Shown one piece after another: positions 1-11,932 of a DNA stretch of 64,000 bases (its first letter is position 1; each line of letters starts with the position of its first letter). The translations under genes and the position numbers were made by a program. The notes under the pieces were generated by a model, which did not search any database, was not told where the DNA came from, and saw nothing but the letters and a program-made list of their open reading frames with translations. Origin of the DNA: Adiantum capillus-veneris (taxonomy: Eukaryota > Streptophyta > Polypodiopsida > Polypodiales > Pteridaceae); NCBI GenBank assembly GCA_014529385.2, contig CM043952.1, positions 64,626,370 to 64,690,369 on the forward strand. Reading direction: 5' to 3'.

Positions 1-3000
1 CCAGTAGGGATAGATTTCAAGAGGGTACAGCATCTAATAGAGACTATCCAAGAAGATGGAACTTGCAGAGTGGCAGGCATGGATAATGAAGTGATGGAGA
101 TCCAGATCACCAAAGAGATCATCAAAGAGGCATTGAAATTGTCAGATCAAGGAGCAAACATGAGAGAAAGAAGGAAAAACCTCACAATTTACTTGCAAAA
201 GTCCAAACTACCTTCTTTCGAACTCATAGCAAACCCGAAAGTAAGAGAAATGACACAGATCTATAGTCAGTGTTTGTTGAACTACAGCAAAAGGACGCCA
301 AGATACACTACACCGCACGGGAGCATCTCAACCACACTGACATGGGCTATGGGAATGACCCATGAGTTCTATATAGATCACACGTCATATCTGTTTGAAG
401 AAATGACAAAGCTAAGGTAGGACAGACCCAATTACATTGCAGGAGGAGAAGTCCTAACCATAGTAATATACCATGCCATAGGCGCAGCAGATGAGTTGCC
501 ATCTGCCCCTCATCAGAACGACTGGCTGGTATTAAGGGAAAATAGCGAAGACAGATCACAAAGGAAAGTACCGGCATCTATTAACACCATTGGAGGACAC
601 AAGCTGGAAAGAGTGACAAGAAGTACACAAGAAAAGATGGAAGAAGAAAGAAGAACCAAAGAGGAAGATGCCCGACTAAAGAAGCGGAAAGCGGAAATGG
701 AAAACAACACCAGGTTGCAGAAGATAGCAAAAATGGAAAGGATGCTAGGAGGGTTTGCTCTAGAAAGATCTCTACGAGGCGATGTAGGCGGCACTTGGAA
801 ACCTTCTAGTAGCACTTTCACACTGAGAACAAAGAATAGGAACAACCCAGCTTTTGAATTGGACTGGTTCGAGAGGTACATCCAAGAAATAAATGTTAGG
901 GATGAACCAAAATTGCTACTAGAAGAGGAGGATCTCCAAACTTTGAGAGATCAGCTGAGGCCAACTTTGCGTGATCAGGAAACACCGCCGCCATCTCCAA
1001 GGCTAGATACAAGTGAAAGGAAATCTAGCCCATCTGCTGAATCTACTTTGCATTCAGAAAACTCACATCGTGATGACAGAGTTCACACACCGCCCAGTGA
1101 ACAGGAAGAAGAGGAAGAAGAAGAAGAAGGAACAGATAGACACCCAAACACTGGAGCCATATCACAAAGTGATAAAGGCAAGCAAAAGGAGGTGGATCAG
1201 ACTAAAGATAAAGCTTCTTCCTCTCAAGAAATTGAGCTGGAAGCTACTATAGATGAAGATTTGCAGTCAATGGCGACAATACTAAACCGAACAAGACTGC
1301 ACAGTCAATGGCTAGCTGATCAGAACCGGTCCAAAAAAATGAAGCTACAAAAAATTGATGAGGAATTTCTGAGACTGCAAGAGCAAAGGGAGGACACTCT
1401 AAAGCTGATCAGCATCAGAGATGCTGAAATATTGGGGCTCCAAGGCACAGTAAATCTTCTCAAAGACAATTTACAGGAGTCGAAAGACTTCAATGCCATA
1501 TGTGAAGATACAATAAACGTATTCCTTGAAGATGTCAGTGACAGAGACGAACACATCCAAAAGTTGGAAAAGGAAAAGCAAGATGCGCTGAAGACCATCA
1601 AAAGTTTGCAAGTCGTCATCGATGACTTACAAATTGAAGTCAAAGATTTGAGAGCAGTAACAGATATCCAAGCAAGAGAAATCGAACGTGCTAAGAAGCA
1701 AAAAACGTCGCTACCAACAACACCAGTAGTCCACCCAGAAGAAGAAGTGGCTGCACTAAAGAGGGAGCTGGAGTTGGAAAGAAAGCAGCGTTTAATGATT
1801 GGTGAAAGTGCGCTTAGAGCAGAAGATCAACTACAAAGACAAATTTCAGACTTGCAAAGTGAACAACAACAATGACCAGTTCCCGACAGTGAAATGGAAA
1901 GCATTGTTTCCAAATCACTCAGAGAAGAAAATGGAAACTTGCACATCAGGTTAAAACAGTTAGAGGAATCTGCCGCTAAAAAAGAAATGGAATTTCAAGC
2001 TCTACAAATCAATAGTAGAACAATGGCCGCACAAATCACAAGTCTACAAAGTGCAGGGCAGCACCAAGGACAGGTACGAGTGCACATGGAGCCAACAACA
2101 ATGAATTTGGCTGGACTCACCGAAGTATATGGGGGTCAAGATGAGTACGAGGATGATTCAGATGAACAGGAGGCACCAGATACACAGACGGATCAAACCG
2201 GCTCCAAAGACTAAGAGACATAAGAAGATTCAGTCACGAAATTGGAAGAGAAGAGGCTGGCCGAGCAGATGGAAAAACAAATAGAAATGATATGGTACAA
2301 GGCTATGCAACTCGAAAAGGAGTTGCTACAAGGGCTTTCCAGATCGGGCAAAACAGCAGCAGAGCTACGGAAGGAATGGAATGCACCTATGTTACCCTAT
2401 GCTCTGCTGAAGTACGAAACTCTAACACATCAACGGCAACTTGAAAAAGAAGAACAAGTGCCAGTGTTTGAAGGAGAAGTAAAGGATAGGAAACAGCAAG
2501 ACAGAATAGTGGACAGCCAGCCAAAGTGGAGGCGTCAATGGCTATTGGATCACCCTAATAACCTGATCCACTTAGTCAACGCACCGCCTGAGCTGAGGAA
2601 TGACAGAACGTTTTGCCCCACTCCCCGAACATACACCTACAGCCAACATAAAGCACTACAGAGCAGAAATCCAACATGGGTGAATTATCCAGTAATGCCA
2701 GGGCCAATAGAGGTAGAGAGAATATTCGGTTCTTACATGGTGAAAACCCTGCAGGGCGCCATAGCAGAATTCGGAGGCTCTCTTGACCTATCCTACAAGA
2801 TGCTATGTAAGATAGCTCGAACATTTTTGTCCTGTCTCACAGTCTTATCAGAAAGCTGGACATCAGAGTATATGAATACTGAAAGAAGCATCTCAGAGTT
2901 GTCATATGATCTAAGTGGGCCACCGAAAGAGCCAGTATTGTATGCCTATTTCAAACGGCTGATGTTTCTGCCAAGCTACCATCTCCAAATCTTTGAAGAA

Positions 3001-3123
3001 GCATTTTACACGGGCTTCTTCATGTACAAGTCAAAAAATTTTGGCCCATTAATGGCAAGTGAGTCTATGCGCTATGATGCGTTTCTACATCAAATCACCC
3101 AAGAAAGGCGACAACGACAATGA
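1..3123 (+). pseudogene. 3'-terminal coiled-coil ORF of G2, broken by stops
   Basis: One reading frame is open from base 1 and interrupted only by in-frame stops at 418 (TAG), 1873 (TGA), 2212 and 2221 (TAA), giving over 1000 codons. Residues up to about 140 hold a conserved block (EIQITKEIIKEALKL, then RTPRYTTPHGS). The middle (roughly 570-2210) is charged, rich in E, K and Q with heptad character, so probably coiled coil, with a poly-Glu run near 1110-1130. The C-terminal block (about 2510-3110) contains IVDSQPKWRR, NYPVMPGP, YMVKTLQG, MFLPSYHLQ and FEEAFYTGFF. All blocks recur in the ORF at 22756-25983 inside G1. I recognise no catalytic motif. The N-terminal block loosely recalls Athila ORF1-like plant transposon domains. 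The function is unknown; nuclear or capsid-associated roles would be guesses. Confidence 0.8.
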
Positions 3124-3158
3124 AGACAAAGACGATCATGTCGTGGTAGACATGAATT

Positions 3159-3171
3159 AGGAGGGGGGGAG
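3159..3171 (+). other. Polypurine tract of G2
   Basis: A purine run (AGGAGGGGGGGAG) lies directly before the TG that opens the LTR. It has the position and composition of a plus-strand primer site and closely resembles the tract at 22707-22720 of G1. Confidence 0.8.
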
Positions 3172-4095
3172 TGTTGGAGCCCCATTGGTCCAACTGTTTT
3201 AATGAGCCCATCTTGTAAAGCATATCAAATTCCATTTTTTATGTCAAAGACGTCTTATCATTTTGATCCATTCGTCTGGATTATGTAAATATTAGTCAGT
3301 TAGTCAGGACTCAGATTTATTCCCAGTTTGTAATCATGAGCAAGAGAACCCCATGTACATTTTTGAGCTAAGGTGACTAAAGTATAAAACTCACCTTAGA
3401 ACCATTTTTTGGACAACATTTTTTTGAATATTAATCCTATGTCGTACGAGTCTGAGAGGGAGAGAGAGAGAGAGTGAGTGTGTCTTATCCTCTTCGCTAC
3501 GAGCTTCTCCCTCACCGGATTCACGATGCGACCACACCATCGCGGTAGTCTCTCCAAGAGCTACGCGCCCATGCCACGCATTCGCCGTTTCGAGTTGATC
3601 GCGATCAATTCTTCCTCGAGCTTGTTTTGCTTGTAAGTAGCACAAACGGTGTCTGTTTTCAATAATCAAGTGCTTCATGGAATGAGAAAGAGATTAGCTA
3701 CACATAGATACTGATAAACTTAAGTTTCGCCCACTTTTGGATTATGACCTTTTGGTCTATCGTGACAGTATTCGAGATAGCTAGGATTCAAATCTGGTGA
3801 GATTAGACTTATAGGTAAGTATGTCCTAGTGAGAGGATGATGCCTAGTAAGTTTGATGCGATTCCGAGTTCATTGGACGTGTAAACGGTGTTGTGAGCAT
3901 TTAGGGATAGAGTGGGTTGCATTCTACCAGGGTTAGTGATTGATGCATCATAAAAGTGTGTATGTGTAGATTGGTCTCAGCCTGACAAGCTAACGAGATT
4001 GCCTACGTGCACCTACGGGTTAGTCGTGTCATCAGATGATAAGTATGTTGTCTGTGTCGTGCTCGTGAGTGTGAACAGGGGAGTAGTTTTTCCCT

Positions 4096-4101
<6 letters not shown>
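3172..4101 (+). repeat. 3' LTR of G2
   Basis: It opens with TGTTGGAGCC straight after the polypurine tract and can be closed at CCTAAAACA, about 930 bp later, where a (CA)n tract begins; the exact right end is ambiguous because of that tract. A TATA-like TATAAAA sits at 3383-3389, followed by a GA-rich stretch and the box GTGTCTTATC near 3480, an arrangement shared with the G1 LTRs. This fits U3 promoter, transcription start and R/U5 order. Confidence 0.75.

Positions 4102-4144
<43 letters not shown>
4099..4144. repeat. (AC)n microsatellite at the G2/B-family LTR junction
   Basis: About 23 AC units. The flanking sequence to the right matches what follows the (CA)n inside the B-family LTR, so the microsatellite belongs to that LTR and was the landing site of G2. 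Confidence 0.85.
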
Positions 4145-4145
<1 letters not shown>

Positions 4146-5200
4146 ATCCCCCCCACCCCAAGCACGCGTAGCTGTCGTCGTCGCTGGCCGCCAAACACAG
4201 GGAAAAAAAATTTTTAAAAATATATATAATATATACATTATGTTATAATCCCCGTTACCACCGCACGCTTGCGCACACATGTAAAAAGACACACACACAC
4301 ACACACTCACGCACACACACCCATATACATATATATATACACATCCGCCCGCACACATACGTACACACACACACACGCGTATACACACTACAAATACAAA
4401 GAAAACAAAGGACTCCACAATTACGACGACCACGAAAAAGAAGAAGGACCCAAAGCACGCGCCGCCAACAACAAAAAGAGGAAATGCGCCGAAGGCATGC
4501 CCCGGCCGATCCCGAAAAGAAGTACGCTCTACACCGATGCACCGGCAACACACCATTCGCCAGCAACACGCAACCACGATGCCATCTTTAGTAATTTATA
4601 GGTTATTTCCATCATTTCGTCAGTTTACACCGAGCCATCGTAAAATTCCCTTTTTGTTTTTGTAAGTACCCTCTCTCTAGGTGATGGTCACAAAGGCCCA
4701 CCTAGAGATTCTCATCTTTTAATAACCTCCCAAAAGAAAGCAAGGGTCAACCACACCGGACCCACCACTTGCTTTGTCTCCCCGATTAAGGTTACCCTAA
4801 TCACACCGGGATTACCATAATCCAAGCAGCCAACAACTATAAATTGGCACTGAGAGGTCACTATCCGAGGGGGACAGCTCATGAGAGTCAGCACTTGGTA
4901 GAGTGTAGTGGGAAGAGTTGACACTATCACCATCACGGGGAGGGGGCTTGTGTGTGTTGGGCTTGCCTTGGGAGTTGCACCATGCGAAGGGAGCCACGTC
5001 CACCTCTCGACTCCAATGGTCGATGCATACACGCACACAGGCTCTTCATAGGAAGCTTCACAATCATTGAGTCGTCTTAGAGAACGCACCAAGTAGTTTG
5101 CACCACCTCCTCTCCCTACCTCTCTACCACCACGGCGTGCCATTTGTAAATACTGCAGCAATAATTCTCCCTCACACCCCCAAGGGTTTTCATCATTTGC

Positions 5201-5284
<84 letters not shown>

Positions 5285-5462
5285 GTGTGTGTGTGTGTGT
5301 GTGTGTAAGTTTGTGGTGTTCATATCATCGTAGTTTGCGTCCTAGCCACTCAAAGCTAGGTGGTGCCCCATGTTCGCTCTACCGTGACAGTCTAGAGGCG
5401 CGCCATTCGGTCCCCGGAGTTTTAGAGGCCGTCGGGGCTCGGGGTTCGCTTTGCTCCCGTCA
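4102..5462 (+). repeat. Partial B-family LTR, sense orientation +
   Basis: This is the reverse orientation of the LTR sequence at 6078-8675 and 15467-17298. The match includes the dinucleotide tracts, the CCTAGAGA block near 4700, and the end GGGGTTCGCTTTGCTCCCGTCA. It is cut at the left by G2 and ends at 5462 against the integrase fragment of C. A hairpin (5341-5360, stem CCTAGC/GCTAGG) followed by TGGTGCCCC lies about 95 bases before the LTR end. It is either a solo LTR or the end of an element whose rest lies left of G2. Confidence 0.75.
5203..5306. repeat. (CT)n then (GT)n microsatellite
   Basis: A long perfect CT run (5203-5278) is followed by CTCTGTGT and a GT run inside the B-family LTR. 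Both strands give long reading frames here (SLSLSL or ERERER) that are artefacts of the repeat. Confidence 0.95.
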
Positions 5463-6077
5463 CCAGTAGTCACTTTATATGCTGTCCTAACATCCCATAG
5501 TGCTAAGTCCAATTTCTCATCCCAGTCTGTCCTATTTTGGTTGACGAGCTTCCTGATAATCTTGACCAAAATCTTATTTGTACTTTTTGATTGTCCATTG
5601 GCTGGGGATAGTACACTGTTGACTTCTTATGCAATATCATATGCATTTTAGTCAGTTTAGTGATCACCTTAGCAATAAATGTCATCCCTGATCAGAAACT
5701 AGCTCAATGGGACAGCCAAGCCTGGTCATAAGATTTCTGTACAAAAATTTGGCTACACCTTTTGCTTTATTATCTCTTAAAGCCACTACTTATACCCAGT
5801 TTATACAGTAGTTAGTTGCAACTAATATATACCTGTTCTGTGTAAATCTTGCAGGTGGTTTGATTGGACCAACAAAATCCAATCCCCACTTTTGGGATGG
5901 CTTCAAAGGCAAAATAGGTTGCAATGACATTCTATCCACATTCAGTGGCCTGCCATCTCTTTGGCACAATAAACAGTTCTTACTGAACTCCTAGGCATCG
6001 TTAATTACTATTGGCCACCAAAGTCCTGCTTGGAATACTTTCCTTGTAGTTACCTCACCTAAAAAATGTCCTATTGC
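5463..6077 (-). pseudogene. Integrase fragment of element C
   Basis: Read on the minus strand from 6077, it gives the integrase zinc-binding region (GHFLGEV, then AGLWWP, then NCLLCQRDG). The catalytic core follows, with LDFVGP (first Asp) and LVSDQG (second Asp), and then NRTDWDEKLDLALW of the distal core. Several stops and frameshifts break it. The left end is cut by a B-family LTR at 5462 and the right end by element B at 6078. The upstream part of the same pol resumes at 49613 across the B insertion: joining the two flanks runs from the RNase H tail into the GHFLG zinc region with a one-base frame slip. Confidence 0.85.
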
Positions 6078-6233
6078 TGACAGGATCAAAGCCAGACACG
6101 GACCCCAACGGCCTCTGAAACACTGAGAGATGATGCACGCCTCGAGCCGGCCACAGTAAAGCAAACAGGGGGACACCACCTAGCTTTGAGCGGCTAGGAC
6201 GCAGACAATGGTGATGTGAGATATCACGAACTT

Positions 6234-6339
<106 letters not shown>

Positions 6340-7401
6340 CAAATGATGAAAGCCCTCGGGGTGTGAGGGAGAATTACTTCTTGCCGTATTTACAAATGAT
6401 CTTCTTTCTGACGAGGTGGCACACCGTGGTGATAGAGAGATACAGGGGAAGATAGTGAACCTTCTTGGTGCGTTCTCTAGAGACGACTCGGTGATGTGAA
6501 ACTTGCTACTAAGAATGTGTGTGTGTGCGCATCGACCATTGGAGTCGAGAGGTGGACGTAGCTTCCTTCACATGATGCAATTCTTAAAACAAACCATTAC
6601 ACTAAATCCCCCCTCTTGTGATGCCAATGGTGTCAATTCCTCCCACTAAAACTCTACCAAGTGCTAGCCTCTCATGAACTGCCCCCCCTGATAGTGACCT
6701 CTCATTGCCCTTTTATAGGTGCTGGCTGCTTTAGATTAGGGTAATCTGGCTTGATTAGGGTAAGCTAATCGGAGAGACAAAGCAAGGCGGTGGGCCGGGG
6801 TGGTTGACCCTTTCTTTGTCTTGGGAGTTATTAAAATGAAAACCTCTAGGTGGGCCTTTGTGACCATCACCTAGAGAGATGAAAATTTTCAAGTTGGGAT
6901 CTTTTTACAATACTTGGGTGAAAACTGAAAAATGATGATAATAACCTATGGTTTATTGAAGAGGGCATCATGGTCGCATGATGCCGGTGAATGGCAGCTT
7001 TGTCGGTGCGTCGGTGTAGTACATTCATCTCTTTGGGGTCGGCCGGGTCATGGCTTCGGCGCCTTTGTTATTTTTGTTGTTGGGGTCGCGTAATTTGGCT
7101 CTTTTCCTTCCTTTTCATTGATGACGTAGATTGCCTTCGGTTTTTTTACTTTTCTTTGGTGCGTGTGTATATGCATGCGTGTGCATGTATGGGTGAGTGT
7201 GGGTAATATGTATATGTGTGAGTGCGTGAGCGTGAGTGTGTATATGTATGGATGTGTGTATGTGCATGGGAATCGAGGGGGGGGGTATATTATGTATATA
7301 TATATATAAATATATATATATTTTTTGATTTTTTCGGAATTGCTACTAGCGACGCAGAGGCGAGAGAGAGGAAGAGATGGAGTGAGAGAGAGAGTGTCTG
7401 C

Positions 7402-7404
<3 letters not shown>

Positions 7405-7463
<59 letters not shown>

Positions 7464-7487
7464 CATGTGAGTGTGTGTGTGTGTGTG
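7405..7487. repeat. (TG)n microsatellite
   Basis: A TG run, then a short interruption (GAGCATGTGAG), then a second TG run. It lies inside the LTR of B and corresponds to the (AC)n at 4099-4144 in the opposite-oriented copy. Confidence 0.9.
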
Positions 7488-7770
7488 TTGCGCATAGCAC
7501 GATGCCTACGGGCATGATTGCGAGAGAGGGAGCATGGCCGCCTGCAGGCTGTGAGCGCGGAGATGGCGGGCTGCAGGGGTGCGCGAGCACGAGTGAGAGA
7601 GGGGTGGGTAAGGTGGTGATGGGAATGGGATGGGATAGGGAGTGTGTGTTGCTTCAAGGCGCCCGCAAGGGCTGGGTCCGGGGGTGCGAGGGCAAGTGTG
7701 TGGGCGTAGGCAGGCTCGACAGTGGCCGAAAACGGGGGGGGTACTTAGTCAACGAAAGAGGGGGGGATAT

Positions 7771-7901
<131 letters not shown>

Positions 7902-8006
7902 GCTTAGTGGCGAGTTCCCACCATGGGAAAAAAAAGAGTGTGAGAGAGGGAGTGTGAGGTGGTGAGGGGGGGTGAGAGGATAGGGGATAAGTGTGTGGTG
8001 AAGGGT

Positions 8007-8009
<3 letters not shown>

Positions 8010-8075
<66 letters not shown>
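8010..8075. repeat. (GA)n microsatellite
   Basis: A perfect GA run of about 33 units inside the LTR of B. Confidence 0.95.
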
Positions 8076-8078
<3 letters not shown>

Positions 8079-8146
8079 GATCCCCTAAGGCTTGCGGGAC
8101 CGCTTTGCCAAGAGAGAGAGAGAGCTAGCTAGAGCTAGGTGGAGAT

Positions 8147-8173
8147 GGGGGGGGGGGGGGGGGGGGGGGGGGG
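8147..8173. repeat. 27-base guanine run
   Basis: An uninterrupted G homopolymer between GGAGAT and AATATAAGG in the LTR of B. The homologous place in the 5' LTR (17242-17252) has only about 11 G. It could form a quadruplex, or be a sequencing-length artefact. Confidence 0.9.
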
Positions 8174-8675
8174 AATATAAGGTTGGTGGTCCTCCAAGGT
8201 TGGGGAAGAAAACAGGGGGGGGGTTATAAGGCCGAAGGGGGTGTGGACGAAGGGAGATGGGGCCATAATGTGGCAGCCCACTGGAGCTGGGGTGTGGACA
8301 AGCAAAGAAAGAGAGAGGGGGGATATTTGAAAGAGAGAGAGAGAGAATATGCAATATCTATGGTGGCCCGCCAGAGGGTGTGACAGAGGCATCAACGTCT
8401 TATGTGCCCACTGGGCCGGGTGATGCAGTGGCAGAGTAGGTGAGAGAGAGAATATTGGCGGAGCCGAGCAGTAGGAGAGAGAGAGTCCGTCTTCTGGTGA
8501 TAATGGAGAGGTGTGGCCAAACTGGTGGCACCCCGCTAGTGGTTAAGCTTAGAGGGGGTGTGATGAATGGTAAAGAGCTTCTTTTTGTTTTTTTCTTCTC
8601 TTCTTCTTTTGGTAATATTCCCTCTCTTCCTTAGGGTGTGGTTCTCGCGGTCGCGGTTTCAAAAACCGGCCGTCA

Positions 8676-8690
8676 TTAACCCTCCCATCT
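8676..8690 (-). other. Polypurine tract of B
   Basis: On the minus strand AGATGGGAGGGTTAA directly precedes the TGACGG that opens the 3' LTR. Confidence 0.7.
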
Positions 8691-8702
8691 GGCTAGAGGC
8701 AT

Positions 8703-9713
8703 TCATGCTTCTAGCCCTTCCTCTGCATCTTTAGTTGTGGAATTGGAGGGTTCTCCCTCTTTTGGAATGTCTAGCATGAACTCTGGATCAAACCTAAGGA
8801 AATACCTCTTCAGCCTCCATCCATTGACTCTAGTCTTGTGAATTCTCCCATCTGCTTCCATCAGCTTATAGCTGTCGTTGTCATAGTGCCTTTTGACAAT
8901 GAATGGTCCCTCCCATCGGGGTTGAAATTTCTTGTCCTTCCTGGTGTCAAATCTGTTGTCGTATCTCAATACTAGCATGCCTTTCTCCAAGTCCTTTTCC
9001 TTAAGCCCTTGATTGAAGGTGAGCCGGCATCGTTCTGCTTGCGCTGCATAGTGATTGATTACTTCTTCCCTATCTAGTTGGAGCCTTTCCAGATCTAGGA
9101 TGTGGTTGCGGAGATTTACAATTGGGCACTGTATTTGGCTAGCCAAGACTCGTAAGCTGGCTATCTGTACCTCAATGGGTAGAATTGCCTCCTTTTCGTA
9201 AACTAGATGGAAAGGGGTGAAACATAATGATGTTCAAAACATCGTTTGGTAGGCCCATAGAGCGGCCATGAGATGTTTTTCCCACTCTCTTGTGTGATTG
9301 TTCACCTGCTTTGTGATGATTTTGTAGATCATTCCGTTTACCTTTTCCACTAGGCCTTTACACTGTGGATAGTATGGTTTGGAATGTCGGCGTGTGATGC
9401 TTAAATTTTTCATCAGTTCTCCCACCAGATCGCCTCTGAAACCTGGTCCCCTATCTAATATTATCTCAAGAGGAGTGCCAAAACTGCAGCAGATATGCTC
9501 AAATACGAACTTTTCTACCTCTTGGGCTGTGATGCGGGTGGTGGATGTTGCTTCTGCCCATCGGGTCATGTAATCTACACCCACTATAATGAATAGTTTA
9601 CCTGATTGGCTCCTTGGTAAAGGACCGATTGCATCTATTCCACATTTCTCAAATGGACCATATGAGATGACAGGAGTCTGTGGCTCATAGGTTAGTGTGC
9701 GATCACTGGCCAC
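8703..9713 (-). pseudogene. Integrase of B
   Basis: The frame is open from 9713 to 8703 apart from a stop near 9236. Catalytic core motifs are GIDAIGP (first Asp), ILDRGPGF (second Asp) and GLVEKVNGMIYK (Glu). HLMAALWAYQT follows and, after the stop, the usual VYEKEAILPIE. The C-terminal region contains KFQPRWEGPFIVKRHY, the plant-gypsy equivalent of the GPF/Y module. The catalytic triad is visible but the frame is broken. The zinc-binding region upstream is damaged by a duplication (9565-9961). Confidence 0.85.
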
Positions 9714-9961
9714 TTGACATGCCTTGCATGTTTTACACCAATGATGTACATCCCTATTTAGACTAGGCCAAGAGTCATGTAATCTACACCCACTATAATG
9801 AATAGTTTACCTGATTGGCTCCTTGGTAAAGGACCGATTGCATCTATTCCACATTTCTCAAATGGACCATATGAGATGATAGGATTCTGTGGCTCATAGG
9901 TTAGTGTGCGATCACTGGCCACTTGACATGCCTTGCATGTTTTACACCAATGATGTACATC
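9565..9961. repeat. 188-bp direct duplication in the integrase of B
   Basis: Bases 9565-9752 recur at 9774-9961 with only about two differences, separated by 21 bp. The repeated part covers the start of the integrase core and the end of the zinc region, so it duplicated after the element was already inactive or inactivated it. Confidence 0.9.
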
Positions 9962-10154
9962 CTGCCTGTAGAATCTTTCTACTGGTGATATCTAAAGCAA
10001 AATGACCGGCGCAGACGCCATCATGGAAACTTGAAATTACCTCTGTGATCTCACTCGACGTGGGCACTCGCCTGAGAATCTGATCTTTGCCCTTACAATA
10101 CAAGTGGTCGTTTACAAGGTGGTGTTTGGTAGCCTTCCTTACCAGCCACTATTT

Positions 10155-10791
10155 CTAGCCTTTAGTGTACCCTTCTGGACATTCTCCTGTATTTAGAAAG
10201 CTAATGCTATCAGGTATAACATCACTACCTTGAAAGAGAGGTAGTTTCAGTTTGATTGCTCCTACAGGAATGTCTTGTATTCTTTCCTTGGCTAGAGCAT
10301 CTGCCTCCTGATTTTCTATCCTAGGGACATGAAATAATTGCATTTCTTCAAACTTCCTTAAAAGATCCTTAACTTGGCGTAGTTGACCAAGTAAAACCTG
10401 ATTTTTACAAACCCAAGTGCCGTTTATCTACCTTATCAAAAGCAAAGCATCGCCAAGCACATTTAGGTACTGAATTCCTTGTGAAATACACTTCTAACCC
10501 AAGAATTAAAGCTGCATACTCTGCTTCGTTGTTGGAGTGGGAGTGTAATAGCTGTCAGATGGAGAATACCCTTTCCTGTTGCTCATTAAAAATGACTATG
10601 CCAGCTGCGGATTGGTCCAATGTTCTTTTGTATGCTCCGTCAAAGAAAAGAGAGTGAACTATTTCTATCTTAGGACTTTCTACCATTGGTGTTTCTTCTT
10701 TTGCTTCCGTGTTGACCTTCAGCTTCTTCTCATCGTGGCGATGGGTAAGAATACCCTCTAGACTAGCCCTGGTGGAGTTTTCTACTTGCAT
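10155..10791 (-). pseudogene. Second (archaeal-type) RNase H of B
   Basis: On the minus strand VHSLFFDGAYKRTLDQSAAG marks the beginning of an RNase H fold with its first catalytic Asp. Further on, FHVPRIENQEADALA is the C-terminal motif of the extra RNase H found in Tat-branch elements. It lies after the gypsy RNase H (10782-11432) and before integrase, as expected for a dual RNase H pol. The middle part is broken by stops and frameshifts. Confidence 0.75.
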
Positions 10792-11932
10792 GGTGTAGTC
10801 AAACTCTTGTAATCTAACCAGCCATTTAGAGATCCTAGATATGAGACATCCATGTGTCGCATTACATATGGAAAGACCTCCTCCATTGTCAAAATTACAA
10901 AGGGTCTAGGCAGAAGATAGGAGCGGAACTTTGTGGTAGCAAACATTAGTGCAAGAACCATGTGTTCTACTTCGGTGAATCCCTTTTCTGATGGGGTCAT
11001 GACACGACTAGAGAAGTAAATAGGACGCATGAAAGAAGTTTGGGGGTCCTTTTGCATTAGTACGGCTCCAAGTGTATCACTTCCTACACTAGGGTTCACA
11101 TAAAATGGCTCGTCCCACGTTGGGGGTGAAATGGTGGGAAGCGTGGCTAAGATTTGCTTCACCTTGGTAAATTGTTGTTCATTTTCTTCACTCCATGAGA
11201 AGACATCCCTCTGGGCAACTTGTTGTAGAGGGAGAACCACTTGAGATAGCAAGTGAATGAACCTGCTTAAGTATCTTACCTTCTGAAGGAAAGAAACCAA
11301 CTGCTTAGCGGTGGTGGGTGATGACAAAGATACCAGAGCTTGAATCTTGCTAGGGTCAGCCTCAATCCCTTTTGCTAAAATTACATGGCCAAGGAGAGTA
11401 ACTTTTCTTTCACCAATGTGACACTTATCCACGTTGAACTGGGCACTAGCAAGGTTTTCAGCCTGGTTAAGCCATCATAGACTTTGTTTAAATGGAGGGC
11501 TCATGAACTATAGATGCAGAAATCATCTATGAAAACCCGTATTGACGTTCCAAAGTAGGGTTTAAAGACAAAAGTCACATGGCGCTAAAAATGTGGCCAG
11601 AGCGTTGGTGAGGCCAAAAGGCATCACTCTGTAAGCAAAGAATCCCCAAGGTGTGATGAAGTTGTCCTCTTTTGATCTTCTTCCGCAATGCTAATCTGAA
11701 AGTATCTTGAGTAGCCATCACATACTGTGTAGCGCTCATGACATGCCACTTCATTGATAATTTCATCTTGGAATGGGAGGGGAAAGTGATCCCTCTTTGT
11801 GGCTGCATTGAGAGGTTTATAGTCCACATAAACTCTCCACTTTCCATTCTTTTTTGGTGTGACTACTACTGGGGAGACCCCTTCTAAGTATTCAATGGGG
11901 TAGATGAAAACTACATGTAGCAAACTCCTCAC
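10782..11932 (-). pseudogene. Reverse transcriptase and RNase H of B
   Basis: RT fingers and palm are seen as SPVVVTPKKNGKWRVYVDY and LNAATKRDHFPLPFQDEI (11932-11624). The palm continues in another frame and the catalytic YxDD stretch near 11520 is badly degraded. From 11432 the connection (LLGHVILAKGIEADPSKI) and RNase H (FYVNPSVGSDTLGAVL, FTEVEHMVLALMFATTKFRSYL) follow. Where other gypsy elements have an Asp after FYV.., Asn is present, so the RNase H is probably dead. Confidence 0.8.

Larger units (their letters stand above)
1..4101 (+). mobile_element. G2: 3' end of a giant LTR retrotransposon
   Basis: This is the 3' end of a plus-strand LTR element whose gag-pol lies before the window. 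In order it shows a long 3' ORF (1-3123), a polypurine tract (3159-3171) and a 3' LTR (3172-4101). The ORF and the LTR layout match element G1 on the minus strand at 21743-47994, so both belong to one superfamily, although the nucleotide sequences are well diverged. The right LTR end runs straight into a (CA)n tract that belongs to a B-family LTR, so G2 appears to have inserted inside that microsatellite. The 5' LTR and the target duplication cannot be checked because they are off-window. Confidence 0.8.

Noticed and set aside
513-1643. Antisense frames opposite the G2 coiled-coil ORF
   Set aside because: They mirror the purine-rich coding strand and have Ser/Phe/Leu-rich shadow composition. 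No motif.
6540-7160. Hammerhead ribozyme (retrozyme) in the B-family LTR
   Set aside because: I looked for the CTGATGA..GAAA core near the LTR hairpins and did not find it.
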